Below are positions 11,107 through 22,100 of a stretch of 64,000 bases of DNA, piece after piece. Where the stretch lies: contig NC_049996.1 of NCBI RefSeq assembly GCF_000003815.2, positions 988,169 through 1,052,168 of the forward strand, in the 5' to 3' direction. Within the stretch, counting starts at the first letter, position 1. Each line of letters opens with the position of its first letter. The DNA is from Branchiostoma floridae. Taxonomy: Eukaryota > Chordata > Leptocardii > Amphioxiformes > Branchiostomatidae. The translations under genes and the position numbers were made by a program. The notes beneath the pieces were generated by a model that saw only the letters and a program-made list of their open reading frames with translations, was not told where the DNA came from and searched no databases.

Positions 11107-11640
11107 ACGGATGTTGACAAATGCTGAAGTATCCCAAAATCAATCACGGATCCCAAAAAATGACGGATCCCACTTAAATCCGCAACGCATTCGTAGGTAT
11201 CCGTAACTCGCGGTGGATACAAACAAGAAACCTGTATACTTACGTACTTCGCGATGGATGCTAACACTGCATCCGTATGGATACTTCCGAAATCACGGAC
11301 GCTATACGCATACGTAAAGCATTCGTTGGTATCCATAAGTCACTAGCGGATTCAAACAGTGCATTCGTATGGATACTTATTTTTAATGTAAACAGGATTC
11401 TTGTTTATCAGCAAAAACTCTTCAGATGCAGACGTATACGAATTTGCAACATCCCGACGGATGCTAACGGATTCCTAAGATTACCAAAAATCACGGATCC
11501 CATACACATCCTTAACGCATTTGTTGGTATTCGTCACTCGCTGTCAATGCAAACACGGAATTCGTATGCTTACGTACTTGGCGGATGCTAACACAGCATC
11601 CGTAAGGATTCTTACTTTTTACGTATGCGTGGCTAGCACT
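11107..11640. repeat. degenerate tandem repeat (GGATGCTAACAC.GCATCCGTA words)
   Basis: Three related units are recognisable from the shared block GCATTCGTxGGTATCCGTAA/TCACTCGC at about 11188, 11320 and 11517, each followed by a GGATAC-rich segment and ACTTACGTACTTCGCGGATGCTAACAC-like words. Spacing is uneven (about 130 and 200 bp). The open frames through the region reflect the repeat and are not considered genes. Confidence 0.65.
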
Positions 11641-11776
11641 CTTATTTTTGCGCAAAATATCATTTTTAGAGGGGTCATATCTTTCCCCCTTTTGCACCTC
11701 GAATACCACAGTTTGTACCGTCAATACATCGTACGGATGCGCAATTTGTTTTTTTTTGCATCCGTGCATAAAGATA

Positions 11777-11839
11777 TTACCAACAATGCACTGCTCGGGT
11801 GGAGCAGGGGACTCCACCGGAGCAGTGCATTGTTGGTAA
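11777..11839. repeat. near-perfect 28-bp stem / 7-nt loop hairpin
   Basis: Left arm 11777-11804 (TTACCAACAATGCACTGCTC...) and right arm 11812-11839 (...GAGCAGTGCATTGTTGGTAA) are complementary over 28 bp with one mismatch. The 7-base loop is CAGGGGA. No target-site duplication flanks it. It may be a miniature terminal-repeat element or a precursor-like hairpin. Confidence 0.8.
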
Positions 11840-13105
11840 ACTTAAATATATTAAATATGCGACTCTGTATATTTTTACATCTGTGCTGTGGGTTATCCAA
11901 TCGTTGTCTCTCCGACCAATCAGACTGCACATAGTCAGTCTTAAATAAAGCGGAGATAGTTAGCGTTGTCCGTGAGGGCCATCATCTTTTTGTGCATCAA
12001 AATTTGAGTTTTGAAACGTTAAAGTGTAGGAGCTTCTGTAATAGGGTGATGTTGAGTCGTTGACCAAACTCAAGTGGCAGTCGCAGACGGGACGGCGAGG
12101 GACTGAAACAGCGAGCCCTGTTTTTGTATTTCGGCGTCTGGGGCCATTTTTCATCACTGTCGTGCGGATCTCACGGTGAGGTATGTTTTGTACAATGATT
12201 GTTTCCAAACAATACCCGCTTTGAGTTCGTTGTTCTTTCTTGTTGGCTAGTAGTTAGAGGCATCTTTCAACCTCCTTGGGCTGAACTAGGGCTGAACAGG
12301 ATCTTACCAGAAAACGTCATAACGGACCCTTACATGTATAAAACACAAGTCACAAACATGGTACTTGCTGAGTAACTATTGGTTCCAACAGTGTTTACGC
12401 GTTTGTTTATGCGCGACGTCCAGCCGGAGATGCAGATATCACCCTGTCACTAATTATGGATCACTGGATTGTTTCTGCCGTGCCCTCCGGGGGCGCTTTT
12501 TGGTATGGTAATGCTGAATGTGGCTGTGATAATGGCGATAACACAATCAGATGCATTTCAACGTTTCCTGCTGTATAACAAACCAATCAACATTTTTTTC
12601 ATATACATCCTAATTGATTCATTCAGTGACGGACCGCTCATTTCTCTATCAAACTATTTCAAACAAGAATGCTTTAGCTACCTCAAAATGTAATGGAAAT
12701 ATTCTTTCTCTTTTTCAGAAGGTGGACCGATATTCTCTGACCGTGTCAACAGCTGCCAGAAAACTGGTCTACAGGAAGGGCACACAATCAGGGCGTAACA
12801 AGGCTGAAGACAAATGAAGCAGTCTGCATTCGAGATGTTGCGAGAAGCTGAACGAACCGATACTATAAGTCATGTTAGTTGTATATTGAATTACCAACTC
12901 TATTTACTATTATAATAACTATTCGTTTCCTGTAGCCGGATGTGGAAATTTCTGAGTTGGACATCGCGAATACTCATAGAAGCAAGATTAGCCACAGACT
13001 TCTATGTCAGATTTACATATATATGAATTAAGTTGTATTCATATTTATCCTATATTCCATTTGGAACTTCCGAAGTAAAAGACGCCATGCGATAATGGCG
13101 GTTCA
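11840..13105. other. non-coding stretch, no supported gene
   Basis: Several short open frames exist but none shows a recognisable domain or consistent splice context. A plausible acceptor at 12717-12718 followed by 32 open codons is noted in the rejected list. No repeat boundaries are clear. Confidence 0.35.
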
Positions 13106-13350
13106 CCCTCAAGCACCCGACCTTTTCTTGCGACTAAAATGACCGAGTGGGGTCCAAACGGACCCCAAAATGTTTTGTTCATAAAATCTCAGTTCCAATT
13201 ACTATCGGTGATCATTGTACATACATTGCTTCGTCAATGTAAGAGGAAATTTTTGACATGTTGAGGTGTTGCTAATTCCATCTCATTATCATAATTTATG
13301 CAAAAGATAAGAAGGACCATGTTTTGCACTAAACCTATTCTGACCAGTCT
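13106..13350. mobile_element. left-end fragment of TTAA-MITE family 1
   Basis: It starts CCCTCAAGCACCCGACCTTT after TTCA, followed by AAAATGACCGAGTGGGGTCC and the hairpin GGGGTCCAAACGGACCCC. It matches the left end of the complete element at 27402 for about 240 bp, up to ACTAAACCTATTCTGACCAG. It then switches abruptly to the composite repeat, so the right part is lost. Confidence 0.75.
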
Positions 13351-13351
13351 A

Positions 13352-14198
13352 AAGATGAACTTAAAAAATATGTACCCCCTCCGTGCCAGAATGGACTCAT
13401 CCAGATAACACCAGGCTCACTGATTGGCTGCCAATCCCATTCGGAGGCTACGTGATTGGTTGCCTCTTTAATCAAGTTACAAGTATATATACATGTGCAC
13501 ATGCTGTCTTCAGGTGGGAGGTCAACGGCCTTGAGGTTGTTAACCCTCTGGCCAGTGGAGAATTACCCAAAACGTCCCCAAATATATAATTTTGAAGTGG
13601 TTTATGCCAGAAATTATACATGGGTCACTTGAATGAATATCTAGTGCACCTATTTACCAAATTGTTGGTCATTTGGTTACAAGACCAGGGAACAGGAGCC
13701 CAAAGCATTTTGTTTTACCGTATGCCAAAAGTGTTATTGAATTCATGTGTGCATATGTAGGCGGCACTCTTACACCAAATTTCAGGTCATTTGGTTGTAA
13801 AATGGGGGTAGAGGAGCCAAAAATGTCATTTTTAGGCAAAAAATGCCAAAATTAAGCATTTTGCTGTACCGTATGCCAAAATTGTTTTATTTTTGTGGGT
13901 ATATAATCAAGGCACCTCTTACCAAATTTCAGGTCATTCGGCTGTAATGGCAGGGTACAGGGGGGCAAAATGTACATAAAAATGGCAAAAAACATTAATA
14001 AAATCATTTTAAAGGAAGATATGAAAAAAATGAAGATAAAATCACCTGGGTATTGACCCACTCTACCCTTGTGCTAAATCTCAAGTAATTCGGTCCAGGA
14101 ACGACGGAGTTGATTCGATTTGAAGATTTCACAGGAAAAAGAAGAAGAAACATTACGAATACAATATATTTCACCATACCTATGGTATGGCTGAAATA
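13352..14198 (+). repeat. composite interspersed repeat, copy 2
   Basis: It runs from the CCTCCGTGCCAGAATGGACTC edge through CACTGATTGGCTGCCAAT and the GGTCAACGGCCTTGAGGTTGTTAACCCTCTGG block. Diverged blocks of CCAAATTTCAGGTCATTCGGCTGTAATG follow, then a polypurine tract and the terminal palindrome TTCACCATACCTATGGTATGG. Relative to copy 3 (53291) it lacks the LINE fragment, so it approximates the uninterrupted form. Confidence 0.65.
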
Positions 14199-14229
14199 TA
14201 ATAAAACATTGACAACATATTGACATTGA

Positions 14230-14899
14230 CATGACGTGCAGTGGTGAGCCCGGCATGCCAGACGGCGGCACAATACTCCAGGACTGGTCGGATGTAAGGC
14301 ACGTACACTGTGACTAGGTCACCGATGGATTCGTGGAAGTGTTTTAGTTTGCGAAGGAGGAACAGACGTCGACTTGATTTGCTACAAATGGAGTCAACAT
14401 GGGAGTTCCATCGTAGATCAGACTGAAGCAGCACACCAAGAATTCTCATTACTACAACCTGTTGGAGCTCTGTGTTGTCGATCTTAAGGGGAGGTGTTGG
14501 GTACGGGATCTTCCTGAATTGAATATGCATGACTTGACACTTATTGGGATGCAGCTTCATATGGCTCGTTCGAGACCAGTTGTCCAAGTCGTTTAAGTCC
14601 TTTTGCTTACTTGAAAGATTTAGGTTGGGGGTTCTAATTTTCAACAAATTCATGTCATCAACGAATTTCCAGCGTTTGGAGGCAGCCTGGTGTGCGGCAC
14701 TGTTGATATACGCAAGGAAAATCAATGGCCCCAGTGGAGTCCCCTGTGGTAATCCACAGGTCACCTTCAAGCTGTCGGAAAGTGTTCCATGGTAAGGTAC
14801 ATGCTGTCTACTGTTAGAGAGGAAGTCTACAATCCATCTTGTCACGGATATTATAGATTCTTCTTCAGAGAAAAATATACTTTTATAATTTCTCCACAT
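14230..14899 (-). mobile_element. CR1/Jockey-type LINE, 5'-truncated RT fragment
   Basis: A 239-codon minus-strand frame covers the RT palm and thumb. It has GLPQGTPLGPLIFLAYIN, the B motif of non-LTR RTs, then KFVDDMN in the position of the catalytic F/YADD (FVDD here), then LHPNKCQVMHIQF and ILGVLLQSDLRWNSHVD, and finally PYIRPVLEYCAAVWH. Order and motifs fit CR1/Jockey-superfamily LINEs. The 5' part (endonuclease and RT fingers) is absent. The 3' end abuts the palindromic edge of the composite repeat (14198). It lies upstream of NXPE gene 1 in antisense orientation. Confidence 0.85.
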
Positions 14900-16104
14900 A
14901 ATTACATAATCACAAGACAGTGAGAATTTGTCTACGAATTAAGTTGTGAGATTACTTACTTTCAAGTTCTTTTACTTGAATATTACATTTCCTGCAAAGG
15001 GAGCACAGTTATAATGATCTATAAGTATCTTTATACTTAAAATCGATTTGACATTTCTCTAATAATGTTCCAATCCTTACTGCCTTTAAATGAAAGTTTA
15101 ATGTCGTAACAGGAAAGTAACTATTTAATGAATGAGCACAATAAATCCGACTTCTTTAATATTATGTCTAAGATTGACGATCTTACATCAAGAACGCCTG
15201 TCATACTCCAAGATAAACATTCTAAGTATTGTCTTTCTTTGAAGATTTGTGTCCTTATAGCACTAATGCATTTATTGCAGTAAAACAAATTTAGTTTTTC
15301 CTACAATGTACCTTTACCTTCGTTCTCACATCAAGAATACATTTCATACTGGCAGATTGCAACTCCAGATTACTTAAGACTAATCTAAGTATGACGAAAG
15401 TCCTACGCAGGCATTGTGTACTGAATTTGACGGCCTGACATCATTTAATATCTTTCAATATCAGTGAATGAAGCTATCTGAATTGACCTGTGGACGAACT
15501 GACAGTTCTCACCTACCAAAGCAACCGTTCGTACGAAGTGTCAAATCATTGTCATTTGATCATTATTTTTATGCAACCAGACAACAAACAGTGCTTTTAA
15601 GTAAATACGGGGGTGATATCTTGATTAACATTTAGGTTTATAGCATGTGCTACGTCAGGGAGAAACAATGTTACATAATTCTTTGCAGAAGTGCCAATCA
15701 GTTCTAAGCACTAACAACCGCAATAAAATTAAATTTAAGTTAATCATTTTTTGCGTAATATAAAAGCAGTTTCAAATAAGCAACATAACAAGGAAATCCG
15801 TTAAATATAGTTTTAATGCTTGATCGCAGATTATTGGATTCAATAATTTAGGAAGAAATCATATTGTTTTTCAGTTCCCAGTTGCCGGTGACGGCAAGGT
15901 ATGATTTACAGATAAAGATATTCTCCTTTACTACTACATAGAGGTCTATAGGTCTATATGTCTCTAGTATCAGGTACAGACCTAGAAATTTTGACGTTCT
16001 TGAGTTAGATGATGAATGCCCATTGACATTAATCCCCATGTGTTTTAATTTAAATGATATTTTCAGATCTCAAAAGAACACGGATGTAATTGTTTGCTTT
16101 GGAA
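14900..16104 (+). other. upstream region of NXPE gene 1
   Basis: AT-rich sequence without a recognisable element or open frame. It should contain the promoter and 5' UTR of the gene starting at 16105, but no TATA box, initiator or factor site can be assigned by eye. Confidence 0.35.
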
Positions 16105-16182
16105 ATGGCACAGGAATCTAAAATTCCCGCAAAGAGCCTGTGCTACATATGTCTGGCTTTTCTCTTGTTGTACCTTCTCCCG
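16105..16182 (+). CDS. NXPE gene 1, exon 1 (signal anchor)
   Basis: ATG at 16105 opens 26 codons, MAQESKIPAKSLCYIC followed by LAFLLLYLLP, ending at the donor CCCG|GTGAGT (16183). The short Lys-containing N-terminus followed by a hydrophobic run is a type II membrane anchor or uncleaved signal. The exon ends in phase 0, as does exon 1 of gene 2 (48499), which has the same layout. Too short to be called alone, it is supported by the paralogue. Confidence 0.75.
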
Positions 16183-19100
16183 GTGAGTAAATTGATTATT
16201 GTAATATGTTGCTAATTCTTTGCTTTGTACGTAAATTTAGATATCCAGTAACATAACCCCCATTCGTAATTTTTTAACGGCTCATGGAAGCTCAACAAAT
16301 AATTAGGGGATAATATTCTCATCAAGTATTATAAATCCTGAATTTTTTATATCATTGTGACGTTATATGAGGTGATTATGACGTCATTTTTTTGCTAAAA
16401 CAGGGAATCCTTATTATACTTAAATATTTCACATAAAAACTAACAATATAAGTTTCTTATAACTATTTAAGTGTTATGTTCATAAATAAAATTCGTTATA
16501 TAAGAGCTTTATCATTCACATTTTCTATTCTGTAAATGCTGTAAAGTTTGCGCAGATTTACTTTCACGGTAGCAGGGAAATTGAGTGTTCGCGGTTGTGT
16601 TGAGTACGCGATAGTGCCATAGACGGAACCTTACTGCATAGGGTTTCTTGAAACATTTATGGACAGAAATTCTTTAATCTATATTCCTGTCTTAATATAT
16701 AGCTATTTCCGGACCGTTATATCGGAAATCCACAACGATAACTGTTGCAGTTTCGAAAATTAAACTACAAACGTACAGATTATTATAACAATTCTATAAC
16801 GAAGAAAATTACCTTAAGATTGCAAATGTATGTTACGGATCTACAGACAAGCTAATAATCATCGAATCAGGAAGACACAACCGTACTCCTGTAGAGCAAA
16901 GCATCCATTTATTCTATCGTTAACCATATCCAGGCTGGGCCTTTTTGGCATTCCCTGGACTGGGGGGGGGGGTCATTTCGCCACCGTTCGTATTTACAAA
17001 AAAGCTTATTGTTTTTTAATTTCAAAAATACTTCTAACTCATTATAATAATTTATGCAAAAGATCATGAGCACCACATTTTGCAGAAACGCTATTCAGAC
17101 CGGGAAGGAGGTTTTTGATGACTGTACCAACTTCAATGCCGTATATCGCCTGAATGGCTTATGCTAGGTCCACCAAACTTAGTTACATTTTAGAAAATGT
17201 TGTCAGCAAACACTTTCAGTGAACAGTGAATGTTCATCATTCTTCATGTTGCCATGGCAACGGAATTCTAACAGACGTATTTATTACGAAATTTTCTAAT
17301 TTTGTATTAAACATTTAGGTTTTAAGGTTTTCTTGGCAAATAACAGTTGTTCATCACATCTTATAAATTCAGCGTAAATTTCATGACTCAATATTTAGAA
17401 TTTATGCTAAATTGATGACGTCCTCAGTCAAAATCCAAGATGGCGGCCGATTTAACCTAGATGACGCCATAATGTAAAATAACATGGTAATGCCACAAAA
17501 GTTGTTGTAATAATTTTGGCTTACATGTTCATCGTTCTCTGACAATTTCGTGATCCTACGACATGTAGTTTAGGCGTGGGTCGCAAAAGTTTGTTTAAAA
17601 AAATGCTGGGGTCAGTTTTGACCCTAATGTACCATACATAAACTTTCTAGGATAACTTAATCAACAATGAGCCAATCTGGGTAAAAACGTATAAGAAGTT
17701 ATAGAACGTATATACAAACAAACTGCTGGAATGAAATTTGTTTTCGACCAGAAATGACATAGTGGCACACATTGATATACGCCTGGGGTCAGTTTTGACC
17801 CCATACGGTGGCTTGAGGGTTAAGTGATTATTTCACACAAAAAAGTTACTAATAAAGATTTCTTATCAACATTTAAGTGTTAAAAGACGCAACGACGTCA
17901 AAATGTAGTTTAGCTATCCACCCTTTTGCATTATCAACCTTACTGTCTTAAGATACATTTTTTTCAGTATCTAACGCTAAAACCCCATGAAAATGGATTG
18001 AAAACGTTCACATAAATGTTTTCTGTAAGAAAATACCACATAGTGATGAAATCCAAGTGAAGATAAGCTGGTTATACTTTTCATCATGACATTGTCGGCC
18101 ATCTTACATTTTTACTAATTACGTCATCTTACTAGCATTATGTATGAATATCTGATCACGAATGTTCAATTTAGATGTCTTAGATATTAAAGAGAGATGA
18201 AAGTAAGTTAAGTTTAGCAAGAAAATCTTAAAATGCCATTGTTTAAACCAAAATTTTTGTAAAATTTGCCTTTCAGAAACCCGTTGTCATGGCAGCACGA
18301 AACATTCTAAATTCTTTCTTTTAAATTGTTGCCAACAATATTTAAGGAAAAGTCGCAAAGTTTGGTTGTTCTAGCACAACCCGTTTGGGTGCTATACGAA
18401 GTCAAAGTTGGCACTTTTAGCCCCCCACCCCGGTCTGGATAAGGTTAAGGTAAAGTAGACGACGAGATATATTTTACTGTTGATTGCCCTTTTTTATGAT
18501 AGCTATAAAACATTCTATTTGACTATGTGTTAAGTAGATTTCCCCCTATTCAGGTACTTGAATATTTTTTAGTAGTATTAATAGTTTATTAATAGATTAT
18601 TAATAAATTAATTTATAATTCTTACAGCCTTCGACAAATTCCAACCAATTATACAGCTAGCTACATTTTTGCAATTACCAAGAAGCGAGATAAAGTCGAA
18701 TAAGTTATAGTGACAGAATGATTTTTACCATCGTTACATAATTATAGATGTCTTCATTAATTCATTTAATAACTGACGAAATGTTTACCCGATTAACTAA
18801 TCTTTCCTTTATACCGCTTTCACTGCAGGTATTCTATTATAATACAGGAGACAAGAACATTATTTCTTCGCATCCACATCAAGTTAATACTAAACAGAAA
18901 CATGGCCAAAGACGACAAAACGTCGTCACATCGGCAGTTCACAATCAACAACAAGAGATAAGCATAAGCCGGGTGACCAGTGCTTGCACAACTTCATTAC
19001 AACTTATCAACACTCGTGATGTCTATAACGTTGGGGAAACTCTGTTTATTAGAATAGTTGCCAAAGATGCAATGGCACGGCCAAAAAATTACGGAGAAGA

Positions 19101-22100
19101 TTTTTTTTTTAGCCAAGCTATACTCAAACTCTTCGATACAGGCCTGCTTTCCCGGTAAAATAACAGACTATGGAAATGGAACTTATCTCGCTAAGTTCCT
19201 TCTAAGTTGGCCAGGAAAATTATCCATTTCGGTTAAGCTATTACGTTCGAGTGAAGCTGTTCAAGTTCTCAGAAGGGTTCGTGATACATTCCTTGATAGA
19301 AGGGTTACGATTTGCAATTTCGTTGATGAAAAGACTTTCGGAATGGACAAAATGCGCCTTCAGTCGTAACGACAGCGTCAACCCACGAGATGTCTGTGAT
19401 TATTCCAAGCCAATACCCAATGCTACATTTTACTGCGAAAGACCACCAACGATTTCTTGTAATTCAATATTAGAATGCAAACGTGACATTCAAGCCACAG
19501 AAAGTCTTCCGAAGAATATGGTCAGCAGGGACGAGCTACACCTGTTTAACAGGTAATACAAAATAACGTTATCAAATTTATTTATTTTTATCAAAACAAA
19601 TAACAGCATCTGAACAACATCCTATTGGTAATTCGTGTTGATAGGTGGCATTGTGTGTTCTAAAAGTTCCTGTTTTGTATTTTTGAAGCACAAAATAAAA
19701 TTTGGCCCAATTTTTGCTGCATTTCAGGCCTCTTCGGGAAGTTCCGACAAACATTACCATCAATGTGAAGGGGAAAGGCAAGTATGGGAGTTGATTATGA
19801 GTATATTGCTAAGCAAGGATATTATACATCCACACCTTATCTGTTATATACATGTTAACTGTTATGGGGCATTTCGGACCTTCTCCGGAATTCGATCTGT
19901 CCTGGTCGTGTATGTAAATTTACGGGTTTAGTGTGCACTATTCTAGATATTCGAATAAATTACAAGACGGTTCTTGGATTGCATGTGTACTGGGATCTAA
20001 ACATTTGGCATGAAGTTAAAAGTGGCTAACTAGTGAAAAGCATTATGAAACACAAGGCTTAAGTATCCTATTCGATGACATGGTTTTACATTTACAATTT
20101 CTTCAGTATTTCTAGCATTGTACTATCTCTAATCGATTCTTCGTCTATTTGTCATTGTATTAAAGATCCTTTTACATTTCAAATTTCTTCAATACAAAAT
20201 CAAGTTACCATTGTGCTATCTCTAATCAATTATTCATTTATTTGTCAGTGTATCAAAGATACACAATATGGTTGGTTTTTCTTCTTTCAATGATAATGCC
20301 CTGTGAATGTTCAACAAAAAAGACAGCTACTGCACAGATAGAGAATGACAATTGTTATCTTTTCTACTCCACATGCATATGACATGAATAATACATTCCA
20401 AGGAAACTATTATTATTATTCAGGAGTTATAAACCGTCCTGTTTCTTGTCCTGAACGGAATTGACAAGGGCTGCTGTGCAACATTACAGTGTCAATTTGA
20501 TCCCAATTTTACAATCAATTCATACCTTTATATAAACACGTTTGGCACATGGTCGCAAAAATTCATAATTTTTTAGCAAACATAAAAAAAGGACAAGAAG
20601 AAGAAGGATATCAACATACTTTATTTTCGTCGACGTCGTTTCTGGTTAATGTCGGTATTTGGGGGCACGCTTAGCCTGCTTAATTTTTTTTTTTTTCATT
20701 CAAATAGCTTTTTAGAAGTACTCGGATGTAACATTTGTTATATATTAATGTAACTATAACTCAATGTAGAGAACTGCCTGAGCATAACATATAATCATAA
20801 AAGAGATAATAAATACTTTTAAATCTACACAAAAACCTTATCAACATGCTTATTATATTACACTGATGAAAATTAAGGATACAAAAATGAATAAGCAATA
20901 AAGATAATTACCACCTTTACACGAAATCGAGAGCAGAGAAGTACAGAGACATTGTAGTAAACTTTAGAGTTATGTAGTTCACATGAGTGGCGGAATGCCG
21001 TCAGAATGACTACCCCTTGTATATTCCTGGGTATTCGTAGTGCGTGCTACAAATTATCACTGTATTCAAGATATTTTTGCCAATACTTGGGGCCGTCCCG
21101 AAAGTTTTTGTTATGCTCACAACTTTCGAGGTGTATTTGAAGTGGAGGAATATCAAACGACATTCAAGGTGTATTCCAACTGCAGTATGACCGCATTTTA
21201 CGTCAGTCCAACATTATTCGAAACATTCTGATCTCATTCCATGTAGAACCGATACGGCAAGTCACTTCAAATCCTGCCAGAAGGTGGTCAAAATGATATC
21301 TGGAATGCAGTGAGAATGTCTAGAATGCACTACAAATACTAGTACCCAGGGGTAGACATGTACAAATAATAGTTATTCTGACTGCATTTTNNNNNNNNNN
21401 NNNNNNNNNNNNNNNNNNNNNNNNNNNNNNNNNNNNNNNNNNNNNNNNNNNNNNNNNNNNNNNNNNNNNNNNNNNNNNNNNNNNNNNNNNCAACAACAAC
21501 AACAACAACAACAACAGGTTTGTGTTTTGTTACATTTCCTAGTCTTCATTCTACATCATTTCTTTCAAAGTTATCGCTATTTCAGAAATAAAATGTAACG
21601 CCTTAGAATATGTAAGATAATATTCTAGCTACTATATATGTCAAACTTCTAGTTTTATCGTAGTGATTCCTAAAATAATCATTGTTTTATCAGTGTTTTT
21701 GTGAGGCCTGTAGCTAGATCAGTTTTCTTTGTGCATAATTTGTCGGACATTTTTGTTACCTGGGTGGTATTTCCTAATCTCCAAGCAGATCTTCGCTGTG
21801 GCCAATAACTCCTCTGCCGGCTAAACTCCTTCCCATTTGCCACAGCAAGATCTGCTTGGAGATTAGGTATTTCCCTGACATTGTAGGTTAACAAATTATT
21901 AACAAGTGTAATAAATGACGCTGGTTTGTCCGGCCGTGAACATAATTTCATAAACACGAAATTACGAAGTGAATAAAAACAGCCCCCCTCCCCAATCCTT
22001 TTCGGACATGCAAGGTTCTATTTTCACACGATTGAGCACATTCGTGTCTTACTTTCTTGCTTACCAACTAACGTTTCCCATCTTTAAATGTCTTCTCAGG

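Noticed and set aside
10541-11127. 80- and 84-codon forward frames
   Set aside because: Overlap repeat DNA, lack conserved motifs and have no splice partners.
12719-12817. Possible terminal exon (acceptor TTTTTCAG, peptide KVDRYSLTVSTAARKLV..., stop)
   Set aside because: Reasonable acceptor but no matching upstream exon, no recognised domain and only 32 codons.
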